From: an uncultured Lachnospiraceae bacterium | GTDB lineage: Bacteria > Bacillota > Clostridia > Lachnospirales > Lachnospiraceae | Length of the DNA: 64,000 nt | Assembly: GCA_934394615.1 (NCBI GenBank) | Contig: CAKRRJ010000001.1 | Span: forward strand, 21,522-85,521 | Reading direction: 5' to 3' | In this document: positions 16,200 to 25,018 of the stretch, piece after piece | Numbering within the stretch: position 1 is the stretch's first letter | How the letters are laid out: every line of letters starts with the position of its first letter | Notes under the pieces: model-generated | Told to the model about the DNA's origin: nothing | Seen by the model: only the letters and a program-made list of their open reading frames with translations | Databases searched by the model: none | Translations under genes and position numbers: made by a program

Positions 16200-16307
16200 A
16201 TGATGAATATGCATAACAATAAAAAGGCGCGTGTGATCATGGGTGTTGTGATCGTAGTTCTGATTTTGGCTATGGTAGCTCCGATGGTATTAGCGGTTAT
16301 GAACTAG
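16200..16307 (+). CDS. 35-residue single-span membrane peptide
   Basis: Begins MMNMHNNKKARVIMGVVIVV and ends LAVMN. A short basic start (NNKKAR) is followed by one hydrophobic span of about 20 residues, the layout of small Firmicute membrane proteins such as DUF4044; that family match is a guess from layout. The ribosome site AAGAGGTG lies at proper spacing before ATG 16200, and the stop is nine bases before the VanW-type gene start, whose ribosome site follows directly. Function unknown. Confidence 0.6.
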   Translation: MMNMHNNKKARVIMGVVIVVLILAMVAPMVLAVMN

Positions 16308-16316
16308 GAGAAGACT

Positions 16317-17867
16317 ATGAAGAAGTGGAATGTGCTGGGGGGCCTGGCCTTTGCAGCGGTACTCGGCAGTATGTCTGTTTTTCCGGCATACGCAAAAGAA
16401 GCAACATTTCCGGAGGGGATCTATGTAGAAGGGATCTCTCTTGGCGGTCTTACAAAAGAGCAGGCTGAGGCGGACATTGCAGCGTATGTGTCCGGTATGG
16501 AAGACCGGGGCGTAACGCTGGATGTGGCAGGAAATAAGGTAGAGACATCTGCAAAAGAGCTTGGATTTGCCTGCAAAAATGAGGATGCGTTAAAAGAAGC
16601 GGAAAACCATTCGGTCGGCGGATGCCTCATCCAGCAGTATATGGAGCGCAAGGACCTCGAAAAAGAGCCGCTTCACATCTCTCTTGAGGCAGAGGTAGAC
16701 GAAGCGGCAGTACAGGAATTTGTGGAAGCGCAGTGCGCCGGACTGGTCAATGAGCCGAAGGACGCAGCCATCACACGAAAGAACGGACGCTTTGAGATCA
16801 CGGAAGAACAGAGCGGAAAAGGGGTAGATATCAAAGCTACCGTGGACAGAATGAATGAGGCGCTGTCCGGGGAACCGGGCGATGTTACCGTAGAGGCCGT
16901 TGTGAATGAGCAGCAGCCGAAGATCAAAAAAGCAGATCTGGAAACCATTTCCGATGTACTTGGCACCTGTACCACAGCGTATGCCAGCAGCGGGGAATCC
17001 CGTTCCGGCAATATCGCAAACGGAGCGTCCAAGATCAACGGACGCGTGCTGATGCCGGACGAGACGTTATCCGGTTATGAGTGCATGCAGCCGTTCACAA
17101 TCGAGAACGGTTATTTTACCGCGGCGGCTTATGAGAATGGCCAGGTCGTAGACAGTGTCGGCGGAGGTGTCTGTCAGATTGCAACGACGCTGTACGATGC
17201 AGCGCTGGAGGCGGAGCTGGAAATTACCCAGCGCCAGAATCATTCCATGATCGTTACTTATGTAAAACCATCCATGGATGCGGCAATCGCCGGTACTTAT
17301 AAAGATATTAAAATTACCAATAATTACAGCACTCCGATTTATGTGGAGGGAACCACAGCGGGCAAGACCCTGACCTTTACCATTTATGGAAAAGAGACAC
17401 GCCCGTCGAACCGGAAGGTGGAATACATTTCTGAGACCCTGAACACGATCGATCCGGGTGCCCCGGAGCAGAAGGTAGACAATACCTTAAGCCCGGGCCA
17501 GACAAAGCAGGTGCAGTCTGCTCATATCGGTTACAAATCCAGACTGTGGAAGGTAGTAACGGTTGATGGTGTCGAGAAGGAACGTACGATTCTGCATACC
17601 GATACGTATAATCCGTCCAAGGCCATCGTTCTGGTAGGGCCTGCAGGCGCAGCACCGGCGGCTCCGGCAGCAGAAACACCGGCACAGCCGTCTGAGACGC
17701 AGCCAGCCCAGACAGAACCGGCTGAGACTGCGGCAGAGCAGCCAGCCCAGAGCCAGGTTGTCGGACCGGGCGTAATAAGCCAGCCATTCGACAATTCTAC
17801 AGGCGGTCCGGGTGCCCCGGCGGCAGCGGAAGCAGCACCTGAGCCGGAAGGACAGGGTGAGCAGTAA
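16317..17867 (+). CDS. Secreted VanW-family protein
   Basis: 516 aa. A signal peptide (cleavage near AYA26) is followed by YoaR-like putative peptidoglycan-binding repeats (about 30-220), then a VanW domain (about 225-350: GASKINGRVLMPDETLSGYECM, GGGVCQIATTLYDAAL, QNHSMIVTYV). A G5-like stretch (about 370-430) and a Pro/Ala/Gln/Glu-rich tail end the protein. VanW has no proven chemistry; such proteins are linked to the cell wall by location and repeats, not to vancomycin resistance here. The ribosome site TAGGAGA overlaps the stop of the small peptide before it. Confidence 0.87.
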   Translation: MKKWNVLGGLAFAAVLGSMSVFPAYAKEATFPEGIYVEGISLGGLTKEQAEADIAAYVSGMEDRGVTLDVAGNKVETSAKELGFACKNEDALKEAENHSVGGCLIQQYMERKDLEKEPLHISLEAEVDEAAVQEFVEAQCAGLVNEPKDAAITRKNGRFEITEEQSGKGVDIKATVDRMNEALSGEPGDVTVEAVVNEQQPKIKKADLETISDVLGTCTTAYASSGESRSGNIANGASKINGRVLMPDETLSGYECMQPFTIENGYFTAAAYENGQVVDSVGGGVCQIATTLYDAALEAELEITQRQNHSMIVTYVKPSMDAAIAGTYKDIKITNNYSTPIYVEGTTAGKTLTFTIYGKETRPSNRKVEYISETLNTIDPGAPEQKVDNTLSPGQTKQVQSAHIGYKSRLWKVVTVDGVEKERTILHTDTYNPSKAIVLVGPAGAAPAAPAAETPAQPSETQPAQTEPAETAAEQPAQSQVVGPGVISQPFDNSTGGPGAPAAAEAAPEPEGQGEQ

Positions 17868-17894
17868 ACCAGAACATAAAGGAATTGGAATCAT

Positions 17895-18473
17895 ATGATG
17901 CGAAAAATTGAGCGCGAGAACACGGGGCTTCTGCATGCCGGACAGGATCTGGTAGTGGCAGGTTACGCCGGACTCGCGGGAACGGTAAAACTGGCGGAGA
18001 CAGAAAAGGAAACGCTGTCCCGCTGGTTTTCCGATGAATATATGGAAGAGATCGCAGAGAATGCGCCGCTCTGTCCGGTAAGCCCGGAGTTCTGGCGCGC
18101 CTGCGGCGCCGCGGAGTGGGAACCGGCAGGCGAGGGCGGCATTTTAACGGCTATCTGGAATCTGACCGGTGCTTACGAAACCGGCGTGGAGTTTTATCTG
18201 CGCCAGATTCCGATCCGGCAGGAAACCGTAGAGGTCTGCGAGCGGCTGGAGTTAAATCCATACCGGCTTTACAGCGAAGGCTGCGTGCTTTTAACGGCAG
18301 ACAACGGCGGACAGTTTGTCCGCACACTGGCAGAGAAAAATATTCCGGCCCAGGTCATTGGCCGGGTGAACAAAGGCATTGCACGGGAAATGATCGTGCA
18401 GGAGGGCAGAGGATTTTTAGAGCGTCCGCAGCCCGATGAAATAACGAAAGTGATTCCCGGTTTTTTCGACTGA
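17895..18473 (+). CDS. Stand-alone AIR-synthase C-terminal-like protein (HypE-related)
   Basis: 192 aa. The sequence resembles the C-terminal ATP-binding half of HypE/PurM proteins: AGTVKLAETEKETLSRWF, GGILTAIWNLTGAYETGVEFYLRQIPI, LNPYRLYSEGCVLLTA and a terminal region where HypE has its AIR-synthase fold. The N-terminal half is absent, and the C-terminal cysteine that HypE uses for the hydrogenase cyanide ligand is not seen (it ends KVIPGFFD). Some annotations call such proteins hydrogenase maturation factor; with half the enzyme missing that role is doubtful. No hyp or hydrogenase genes adjoin. It starts at ATG 17895 or 17898. Confidence 0.65.
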   Translation: MMRKIERENTGLLHAGQDLVVAGYAGLAGTVKLAETEKETLSRWFSDEYMEEIAENAPLCPVSPEFWRACGAAEWEPAGEGGILTAIWNLTGAYETGVEFYLRQIPIRQETVEVCERLELNPYRLYSEGCVLLTADNGGQFVRTLAEKNIPAQVIGRVNKGIAREMIVQEGRGFLERPQPDEITKVIPGFFD

Positions 18474-18528
18474 AAAGATCGGGATTCCCTATATATTTAC
18501 ACAAACTATACAAGGAGGCAATCAAGAA

Positions 18529-19011
18529 ATGAGAGAGAAAATTTTGGCGGTAATCGAAAAGAACAGCAGAATCGATATCCATGACCTGGCGATTCTTTTA
18601 GGGGAGAGCGAAGTCGCGGTCGCCAATGAGATTGCCGAGATGGAGAAAGAGCATATTATCTGTGGTTATCACACCCTGATCAACTGGGACAACACCAGCG
18701 AGGAAAAAGTGGTTGCGCTGATCGAGGTAAAAGTAACTCCCCAGCGCGGCATGGGCTTTGACAAGATCGCGGAGCGCATTTACCAGTACAGCGAAGTGAA
18801 CGCGGTTTACTTAATGTCCGGCGCATTTGATTTTACCGTATTTATTGAGGGCAAGACCATGCGTCAGGTAGCACAGTTTGTTTCCGACAAGCTGGCTCCG
18901 CTGGATTCTGTTTTAAGCACTGCAACTCATTTTGTACTGAAAAAATATAAGGACCACGGAACAGTCCTCTGCGATGAGGTCCAGGATGAAAGGATGCTGA
19001 TTACACCGTGA
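18529..19011 (+). CDS. Lrp/AsnC-family transcriptional regulator
   Basis: 160 aa. An N-terminal helix-turn-helix (about 1-45, MREKILAVIEKNSRIDIHDLAILLG) is followed by the ligand-binding ASNC/RAM domain (about 65-145, VVALIEVKVTPQRGMGFDKIA, YLMSGAFDFTVFIEG). Such proteins sense amino acids and often regulate neighbouring genes. The next gene is a class I aminotransferase whose GTG start overlaps this stop by four bases, so regulator and enzyme are translationally coupled and the effector is probably that enzyme's amino acid. Ribosome site CAAGGAGG. Confidence 0.9.
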   Translation: MREKILAVIEKNSRIDIHDLAILLGESEVAVANEIAEMEKEHIICGYHTLINWDNTSEEKVVALIEVKVTPQRGMGFDKIAERIYQYSEVNAVYLMSGAFDFTVFIEGKTMRQVAQFVSDKLAPLDSVLSTATHFVLKKYKDHGTVLCDEVQDERMLITP

Positions 19012-20183
19012 GAAACCCATTAAATGAAAAGATCGTTTCCATCCCGCCGTCCGGGATCCGAAAATTTTTTGATATCGTAAGTGAAATGAAGGATGCCATC
19101 TCCCTTGGTGTGGGCGAGCCGGATTTTGATACGCCGTGGCACATCCGCGAGGAGGGCATTTATTCCCTGGAAAAGGGCCGTACGTTCTACACCTCCAACG
19201 CAGGTTTAAAAGATCTGAAAATTGAGATTCACAATTATCTGGAGCGCCGCTGCAATGTCTGCTACGATCCGGACCATGAGATCATGGTGACTGTGGGAGG
19301 CAGCGAGGCGATTGATGCAGCTATGCGCGCCATGATCGATCCGGGCGATGAAGTGCTGATCCCGCAGCCAAGCTACGTTTCTTACACACCGTGCTGCGTA
19401 CTGGCAGATGGTGTTCCGGTGCCGATTGAGCTGGAAGAGAAAGACCGCTTCCGCCTGACTCCGGAAAAATTACTGGAGAAGATCACCCCGAGGACCAAGA
19501 TCCTGGTACTGCCGTTTCCGAATAACCCGACCGGAGCCATTATGGAGCGGGAAGATTTAGAGAAGATCGCGGAGATCGTCATTGAGAAAGACCTGTTTGT
19601 CATTTCCGATGAGATCTATTCGGAGCTGACCTATGCGAAAGAGGATCATGTATCCATTGCATCCCTGTCGGGCATGAAGGAGCGTACGGTTCTGATCAAT
19701 GGTTTCTCCAAAGCATTTGCAATGACCGGATGGCGTCTGGGCTATGCCTGCGCGCCGGAAGTCATTTTAAAGCAGATGTTAAAGATTCATCAGTATGCCA
19801 TCATGTGCGCGCCGACCACCAGCCAGTATGCAGCGGTAGAGGCACTGCGCAATGGAGATGAGGATGTACAGCACATGCGTGAGTCCTACGACCAGAGACG
19901 TCGTTTCCTGATGAATGCTTTCCAGGAGATGAATCTGGACTGCTTTGAGCCGCAGGGCGCATTCTACATGTTCCCGAGCATCAAGCGGTTTGGCATGACC
20001 TCTGAGGAGTTCGCGACACGGCTGCTGCGCGAGGAAAAGGTTGCCGTTGTACCGGGAACCGCGTTTGGAGACTGCGGAGAAGGCTTTCTGAGAGTTTCTT
20101 ACGCTTATTCCTTAAAGAGTCTGAAAGAGGCCTTAAGCCGCATCAAGCGGTTTGTGGACCGTCTGGACGGAAAAACGGAGTAA
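19008..20183 (+). CDS. PLP-dependent class I/II aminotransferase
   Basis: 391 aa. PLP lysine K235 in INGFSKAFAMTGWRLGY; cofactor-binding LPFPNNPTGA (Asn/Pro pair), ISDEIYSEL, and the substrate arginine region near FLRVSYAYS. It matches the MalY/PatA-AspC-like subgroup that acts on aromatic or branched amino acids or aspartate; specificity is not decidable. It begins at GTG 19008, overlapping the Lrp-type gene TGA by four bases, without its own ribosome site. trmL follows six bases after the stop. Confidence 0.9.
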   Translation: MRNPLNEKIVSIPPSGIRKFFDIVSEMKDAISLGVGEPDFDTPWHIREEGIYSLEKGRTFYTSNAGLKDLKIEIHNYLERRCNVCYDPDHEIMVTVGGSEAIDAAMRAMIDPGDEVLIPQPSYVSYTPCCVLADGVPVPIELEEKDRFRLTPEKLLEKITPRTKILVLPFPNNPTGAIMEREDLEKIAEIVIEKDLFVISDEIYSELTYAKEDHVSIASLSGMKERTVLINGFSKAFAMTGWRLGYACAPEVILKQMLKIHQYAIMCAPTTSQYAAVEALRNGDEDVQHMRESYDQRRRFLMNAFQEMNLDCFEPQGAFYMFPSIKRFGMTSEEFATRLLREEKVAVVPGTAFGDCGEGFLRVSYAYSLKSLKEALSRIKRFVDRLDGKTE

Positions 20184-20189
20184 TGAAAG

Positions 20190-20690
20190 ATGAACATTGT
20201 ATTATTTGAGCCGGAAATGCCCATGAACACGGGCAATATCGGCCGTACCTGTGTGGCGACAAACACCCGCCTGCATTTAATCGAGCCGCTTGGCTTTAAA
20301 CTGAATGAGAAGGCCGTAAAGCGTGCCGGACTGGATTACTGGGATAAGCTGGATGTTACCGTATATTCGGATTTTCAGGATTTCCTGGACCGCAATCCGG
20401 GAGCGAAGATCTATATGGCGACCACCAAGGCACCGAAAACCTACACCGATGTGGAATATGAGCCGGACTGCTACATCATGTTTGGCAAGGAGAGTGCCGG
20501 AATCCCGGAGGAGATTCTGGTAGAGCACAAGGAGAACTGTGTGCGCATTCCGATGTGGGGCGATATCCGTTCCTTAAACCTTTCCAATTCCGTGGCAATC
20601 GTGCTGTACGAGGCACTGCGCCAGAATGGCTTTGAGAAGATGAACATGGAGGGACATCTGCACCGGCTGCACTGGAAAGACGAAGTGTAA
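20190..20690 (+). CDS. trmL: tRNA (cytidine(34)-2'-O)-methyltransferase TrmL
   Basis: 166 aa SPOUT-fold methyltransferase that methylates the wobble ribose of tRNA-Leu species. The signature MNIVLFEPEMPMNTGNIGRTC is at the N-terminus, with HLIEPLGFKL, MFGKESAGIPEEIL and the knot segment IPMWGDIRSLNLSNSVAIVLYEALRQ. Length is standard for the free TrmL. It closes the Lrp-aminotransferase operon before a strong terminator. Confidence 0.94.
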   Translation: MNIVLFEPEMPMNTGNIGRTCVATNTRLHLIEPLGFKLNEKAVKRAGLDYWDKLDVTVYSDFQDFLDRNPGAKIYMATTKAPKTYTDVEYEPDCYIMFGKESAGIPEEILVEHKENCVRIPMWGDIRSLNLSNSVAIVLYEALRQNGFEKMNMEGHLHRLHWKDEV

Positions 20691-20717
20691 ACTGTGAAAA
20701 CAGAATGGAATCAGAGA

Positions 20718-20748
20718 GGGAATCTGCCTGCGGGCAGGTTCCTTTTTT
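20718..20748 (+). terminator. Rho-independent terminator after trmL
   Basis: A 10-bp stem with one G-T pair (20719-20728 with 20733-20742) ending in TTTTTT. Confidence 0.85.
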
Positions 20749-20840
20749 GCGTTTATTTGGGAAATATGGTTTTCAGGAAACTATAGCAAATAAAAAATAG
20801 TGCACAAAAGAATGATGGAAAACAGTTATTAATTATGCAA

Positions 20841-20905
20841 AGTTCAGAATAACAAAAGAAAAGTCAGAAATACAAATGGAAAAATGACGGAAAAACATCT
20901 ATAAT
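20841..20905 (+). promoter_or_regulatory. Tandem repeat operator and -10 box of the transport locus
   Basis: AGTTCAGAATAACAAA (20841-20856) and AGTCAGAAATACAAA (20862-20876) are direct repeats 21 bases apart, about two helical turns. A TATAAT box follows at 20900-20905 with no usable -35. This is the layout expected when an AraC-type activator substitutes for the -35; the YesN-type regulator at 29479 is the natural candidate. The rest of the 344-base gap (20691-21034) holds the trmL terminator and a short untranslated leader. Confidence 0.5.
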
Positions 20906-21034
20906 AAACCTATCTGAAAGGAAAACTGCTGCTCCATTCACTCACAGCACCGTTTTCCAACATGAACGTGAAATGTTACTGTACACAGTAACCGTGAAAC
21001 CAGGCATTCTGAAACAGAAAAGGAGAGAGGTATT

Positions 21035-22153
21035 ATGAAAAAACGTTGGGTAGCAGCAACACTCACAGCACTTATGGCACTGAGTATGACCGCATGCGGC
21101 GGCGGAAAGACAGCAGAAACAACTGCAGCACCGGCAGAGACCAAAGCGGAGGAGACAAAGGCAGAAGAATCCAAGGCTGAGGATGCTTCCAAGGAAGAAA
21201 CTGCTGAGAAAGCTCCGGAAGATTACACCGGCAGCGTAGTTGTATATTCCCCGCATGACGCAGATCCGCTGAATGCAGGCGTAAACCTGTTCATGGAGAA
21301 ATATCCGAACGTAAAAGTAGAGGTCGTAGCAGCCGGCACCGGCGAGCTGTGTAACCGAATCGCAGCAGAGTCTGCAAACCCGATCGCAGATGTATTGTGG
21401 GGCGGCGGCGCAGATTCCCTGGCAGCATTCAAAGAGTATTTCCAGCCGTATGTATGCGCAAATGACGAGTTCATCGGCGACGCTTACAAAGATCCGGATG
21501 GTCTGTGGATCGGCGAGAGTCCGCTTCCAATGGTTATCTTCTACAACAAAGATCTGATTGAGAAAGACGGACTGACCATTCCGGAAACCTGGGAAGATCT
21601 GACAAAGCCGGAGTGGAAAGGCAAGATTGCTTACTGCCTGCCGTCTAAATCCGGTTCCGCATACACCCAGCTGTGTACCATGATCCTCGGCCACGGCGGC
21701 AAGGAAGATGGATGGGATTTCATCAAGAAGCTGTACGACAACCTGGATGGCAAGATTGTTGACTCTTCCGGTAAGTGCCACAAGATGGTAGCAGACGGTG
21801 AGTTCTATGTAGGTATTACCATTGAGAAATCCGCAATTAAATACGCAGATGATCCGTCTGTTGGATTTGTATATCCGAAAGACGGAACCAGCGCAGTTCC
21901 GGATGGTGTAGCACTGGTTAAGGGATGCCCGAACGAAGAAAACGCAAAACTGTTCATTGATTTCGTAACCTCCAAAGAATGCCAGACCGAGCAGAGCCAG
22001 AACTGGGGACGCCGTCCGGTTCGAAGCGACATGGAAGTTGGCGAAGGCATGGCAAAACTGGAAGACCTTGTTTTAGTTGATTACGACTTTGACTGGGCAG
22101 CAAATGAGAAGGAAGCAAACATCGAGAAGTTCAACGACATTATGGTAGACTAA
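21035..22153 (+). CDS. ABC transporter substrate-binding lipoprotein (AfuA/FbpA-like, SBP_bac_6 class)
   Basis: 372 aa. A lipobox puts the lipidated Cys at 21 (MTACG), followed by an Ala/Glu/Lys-rich tether (about 25-65) and a two-lobed binding domain starting TGSVVVYSPHDADPL. The class is usually annotated as iron(III) binding, but no adjacent tyrosine pair (the FbpA iron ligands) is present anywhere in the protein. AfuA, in the same family, binds sugar phosphates. The neighbouring phosphohexomutase and YesM/YesN pair fit a phosphorylated-carbohydrate substrate. The tail NWGRRPVRSDMEVGEGM recurs in the second binding protein at 26629. Ribosome site AAGGAGAGAGG. Confidence 0.85.
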   Translation: MKKRWVAATLTALMALSMTACGGGKTAETTAAPAETKAEETKAEESKAEDASKEETAEKAPEDYTGSVVVYSPHDADPLNAGVNLFMEKYPNVKVEVVAAGTGELCNRIAAESANPIADVLWGGGADSLAAFKEYFQPYVCANDEFIGDAYKDPDGLWIGESPLPMVIFYNKDLIEKDGLTIPETWEDLTKPEWKGKIAYCLPSKSGSAYTQLCTMILGHGGKEDGWDFIKKLYDNLDGKIVDSSGKCHKMVADGEFYVGITIEKSAIKYADDPSVGFVYPKDGTSAVPDGVALVKGCPNEENAKLFIDFVTSKECQTEQSQNWGRRPVRSDMEVGEGMAKLEDLVLVDYDFDWAANEKEANIEKFNDIMVD

Positions 22154-22215
22154 TCGTGGTTCTTGAAATGATCGGGGTTAACGTATCACAAATAAATAGC
22201 TGAGTGAAGCCGGAG

Positions 22216-22247
22216 AGACTGCCTTGCCCCAAGCGGGCAGGCAGTCT
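22216..22247 (+). terminator. Hairpin between binding-protein and ATPase genes
   Basis: An 8-bp outer stem (22216-22223 with 22240-22247) and an inner GCCC/GGGC stem, then a weak TTTCT run. It lies inside the operon and probably acts as a partial terminator or 3' stabiliser that keeps binding-protein mRNA in excess. Confidence 0.55.
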
Positions 22248-22277
22248 TTCTGGTTTGGCAGGAATGGAGGAATACAT

Positions 22278-23357
22278 ATGAGTCATGCAGTTATCATAAA
22301 AAAGGCCGTGAAAAAGTACGGGAATTTTACAGCATTAAACGGAGTTGATCTGGAAATTCAGCCGGGTGAGTTTTTTACCCTGCTTGGTCCATCTGGATGT
22401 GGAAAAACGACTCTGCTCCGCATGATCGCCGGTTTCAACAGTGTGGACGGCGGTGAGATCTGCTTCGATGACAAGGTTATCAATAACCTGGAAGCGCACA
22501 AGAGAGACATTGGTATGGTGTTTCAGAACTATGCGATCTTCCCGCATCTTACGGTGGCGGAGAATGTGGCATACGGACTGAAAGCAAAGAAATGTCCGAA
22601 AGACCAGATCCCGGGTAAGGTTGAGGAGGCGCTGGAGCTGGTGCAGATCAGCAAGTTAAAAGACAGAAAGCCAAATGAGCTTTCCGGCGGCCAGCAGCAG
22701 CGTGTGGCACTTGCGCGTGCGTTTGTTATTGAGCCTGGAGTCCTTTTGATGGATGAGCCGCTTTCCAACCTGGACGCAAAGCTCCGCGTGCAGATGAGAA
22801 CCGCGATCAAAAAGCTGCAGAGAAGGCTTGGCATTACCACCATTTACGTTACCCACGATCAGGAAGAGGCTCTGGCTATTTCTGACCGCATCGCAGTTAT
22901 GAAAGAGGGAAACATCATGCAGGTTGGTACTCCGGAAGCAATCTACAAGAAACCGGAGAATACTTTCGTTGCTGGATTCATTGGTGTATCTAACTTTGTA
23001 GAGTGTGAGGTAGATGGAAAGAATCCGGATGCGGCAGTCTTAAACATCAAGGATGAGTGCAGCATTACCTGTAAGCTCAAAAAGCCGTACAGCGGCAAGG
23101 GTATCATCTCCGCAAGACCGGAGCAGCTGTTCTTTGACGAGAAGAACGGACTTCCGGGAAAGATTACCATGTCTACCTTCCTGGGTGACTTTATCGAGTA
23201 TGAGATCGAACTCAACAACGGACAGGTCCTGCAGCTCAACGAGTATACCAAGGATGTACAGTCGGTACGCCCGGATGGGGAGCAGGTGAAAGTAAACTTT
23301 GATATCAACGCAGTAGGCGTTTACGATGCTGCTACCCAGGAGGTGATTTCATGGTAA
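22278..23357 (+). CDS. ABC transporter ATP-binding subunit (AfuC/PotA-like)
   Basis: 359 aa. Walker A LLGPSGCGKTTLLRM, Q-loop MVFQNYAIFPHL, signature LSGGQQQRVALARAF, Walker B VLLMDEPLSNLDAKLR and switch HDQ are intact. The C-terminal part (about 240-359) is a TOBE-type regulatory domain. It energises import through the fused permease encoded next, whose ATG overlaps this stop by seven bases. ATG 22278 follows GGAGG; the in-frame extension to 22224 crosses the intergenic hairpin and is not used. Confidence 0.93.
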   Translation: MSHAVIIKKAVKKYGNFTALNGVDLEIQPGEFFTLLGPSGCGKTTLLRMIAGFNSVDGGEICFDDKVINNLEAHKRDIGMVFQNYAIFPHLTVAENVAYGLKAKKCPKDQIPGKVEEALELVQISKLKDRKPNELSGGQQQRVALARAFVIEPGVLLMDEPLSNLDAKLRVQMRTAIKKLQRRLGITTIYVTHDQEEALAISDRIAVMKEGNIMQVGTPEAIYKKPENTFVAGFIGVSNFVECEVDGKNPDAAVLNIKDECSITCKLKKPYSGKGIISARPEQLFFDEKNGLPGKITMSTFLGDFIEYEIELNNGQVLQLNEYTKDVQSVRPDGEQVKVNFDINAVGVYDAATQEVISW

Positions 23358-25003
23358 CATCCCGGAAAAAACTGGATTTCTGGTTCTGGGTCAAGATTGT
23401 GGTAATTGGGTTTATGCTCATCTTCCTGATTTATCCGTTCTGTACCCTGATCACCAGAAGCTTCTTTTCAAGCAAGACCGATGGATTTACTCTGGAGAAC
23501 TATGTTCGGTTCTTCACAAAGAAGTATTATTACTCGGCACTGGGACGAAGCCTGTTCGTATCGATCGTGACGACCTGTACCACCCTGTTGGTTGGGGTGC
23601 CGATCGCCTACATCATGTCCCGCTATAACGTGTTTGGAAAGAACTTCATTCACATTTTCATCATCATGAGCCTGATGAGTCCGCCGTTCATTGGCGCGTA
23701 CAGCTGGATCATGCTGTTTGGCCGTGCCGGATTTGTAACAAAAATGTTCGCGAACATCGGCATTCATCTGCCGAGCATATACGGAAAACTGGGAATTATC
23801 CTGGTATTCACGTTTAAGCTGTTCCCGTATGTCTATCTGTACACTTCCGGTGCGATGGGAAGCATTGACTCCAGCATCGAGGAGGCAGCAGAGAACCTGG
23901 GAAGCAACAAGCTGCGCCGCCTTCTGACCATCACCCTTCCGGTTGTGGCTCCGTCCATCGCGGCAGGCGCGATCATGGTATTTATGACAAGTCTTGCAGA
24001 CTTTGGAACTCCGATGCTGATCGGTGAAGGCTACATGGTTCTTCCGGTTCTGGTATACAACGAGTACATGAGTGAGATTGGCGGAAACGCCCATCTGGCC
24101 AGTGCGCTGTCGGTGGTTGTGGTCATGTGTTCTACGACCGTGCTCCTGATCCAGAAATATTTTGTGAGCCGGAAAAACTATGTGATGACGGCTATGCGCC
24201 CGCCGAAGGAAGAGGTTCTTCACGGCGGTAAGCGGTTTTTGGTAACACTTCCGGTTCTGCTGGTGACCCTTATTGGCATTATGCCGCAGATCGTGGTTAT
24301 TGTCAGCAGCTTTATCAAGTGCGACTTTACCGGTTTCCAGAAAGGATTCAGCCTGGACAGTTACATTACGATCTTCAACCGTCTGTGGACCAACATCCGC
24401 AACACGTTTGTATTCTCCTCCGTCGCCATTGTGTTCATCATCATTCTGGGTATGCTGATCTCTTACATTGTCGTACGCCAGAAAGGCATGGCAGGACAGC
24501 TTATGGACCTTCTGATCATGTTCCCGTTCGTTATTCCGGGCGCAGTTCTTGGTATCAGCCTGATCGTTGCGTTCAATAAGCAGCCGGTGGTTCTGACCGG
24601 TACCGCAGTTATCATGATCATTGCGTTTATCGTCCGCAAGCTGCCATACACTGTCCGTTCGGGCAGTGCGTTCCTGCAGCAGATGGATGTGAGCGTGGAA
24701 GAAGCTTCCATCAGCCTGGGAGTTTCCCCGATGAAAACGTTTGTAAACGTAACAGCAAGACTGATGGCGCCGGGCATCCTTTCCGGAGCAATCTTAAGCT
24801 GGATTACCTGTATCAATGAGCTTTCTTCCAGTGTTATGCTGTACGGCGGCAAGACCAGTACCATTTCGGTAGCAATCTACACGGAGGTTGTACGAAACAG
24901 CTTTGGTACTGCAGCTGCATTGGCATCCATCTTAACGGTGAGTACGGTTGTCTCCCTGCTGATCTTCTTAAAAGTCAGCAAGGGTAAGGTGTCTGTCGTA
25001 TAA
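23351..25003 (+). CDS. ABC transporter permease, fused two-unit (AfuB/FbpB type)
   Basis: 550 aa with about 12 membrane helices. Two copies of the binding-protein-dependent permease fold are joined, each with an EAA loop: SIEEAAENLGSNKLRRLLTITLP (first) and SVEEASISLGVSPMKTFVNVTARL (second). Fused permeases of this length are standard for the FbpB/AfuB/PhnU class, so one polypeptide forms the channel. It starts at ATG 23351 inside the ATPase gene end, and the mutase gene follows 15 bases after its stop. Confidence 0.93.
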   Translation: MVTSRKKLDFWFWVKIVVIGFMLIFLIYPFCTLITRSFFSSKTDGFTLENYVRFFTKKYYYSALGRSLFVSIVTTCTTLLVGVPIAYIMSRYNVFGKNFIHIFIIMSLMSPPFIGAYSWIMLFGRAGFVTKMFANIGIHLPSIYGKLGIILVFTFKLFPYVYLYTSGAMGSIDSSIEEAAENLGSNKLRRLLTITLPVVAPSIAAGAIMVFMTSLADFGTPMLIGEGYMVLPVLVYNEYMSEIGGNAHLASALSVVVVMCSTTVLLIQKYFVSRKNYVMTAMRPPKEEVLHGGKRFLVTLPVLLVTLIGIMPQIVVIVSSFIKCDFTGFQKGFSLDSYITIFNRLWTNIRNTFVFSSVAIVFIIILGMLISYIVVRQKGMAGQLMDLLIMFPFVIPGAVLGISLIVAFNKQPVVLTGTAVIMIIAFIVRKLPYTVRSGSAFLQQMDVSVEEASISLGVSPMKTFVNVTARLMAPGILSGAILSWITCINELSSSVMLYGGKTSTISVAIYTEVVRNSFGTAAALASILTVSTVVSLLIFLKVSKGKVSVV

Positions 25004-25018
25004 TTTGGAGGTGTACGT

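Noticed and set aside
16317-17867. Vancomycin resistance gene
   Set aside because: VanW-domain proteins are common wall-linked proteins; no vanA/vanH/vanX genes are present.
21035-25003. Iron(III) uptake system
   Set aside because: No adjacent tyrosine pair in the binding protein, no Fur-type box seen, and a phosphohexomutase in the operon. Kept as a fallback only.
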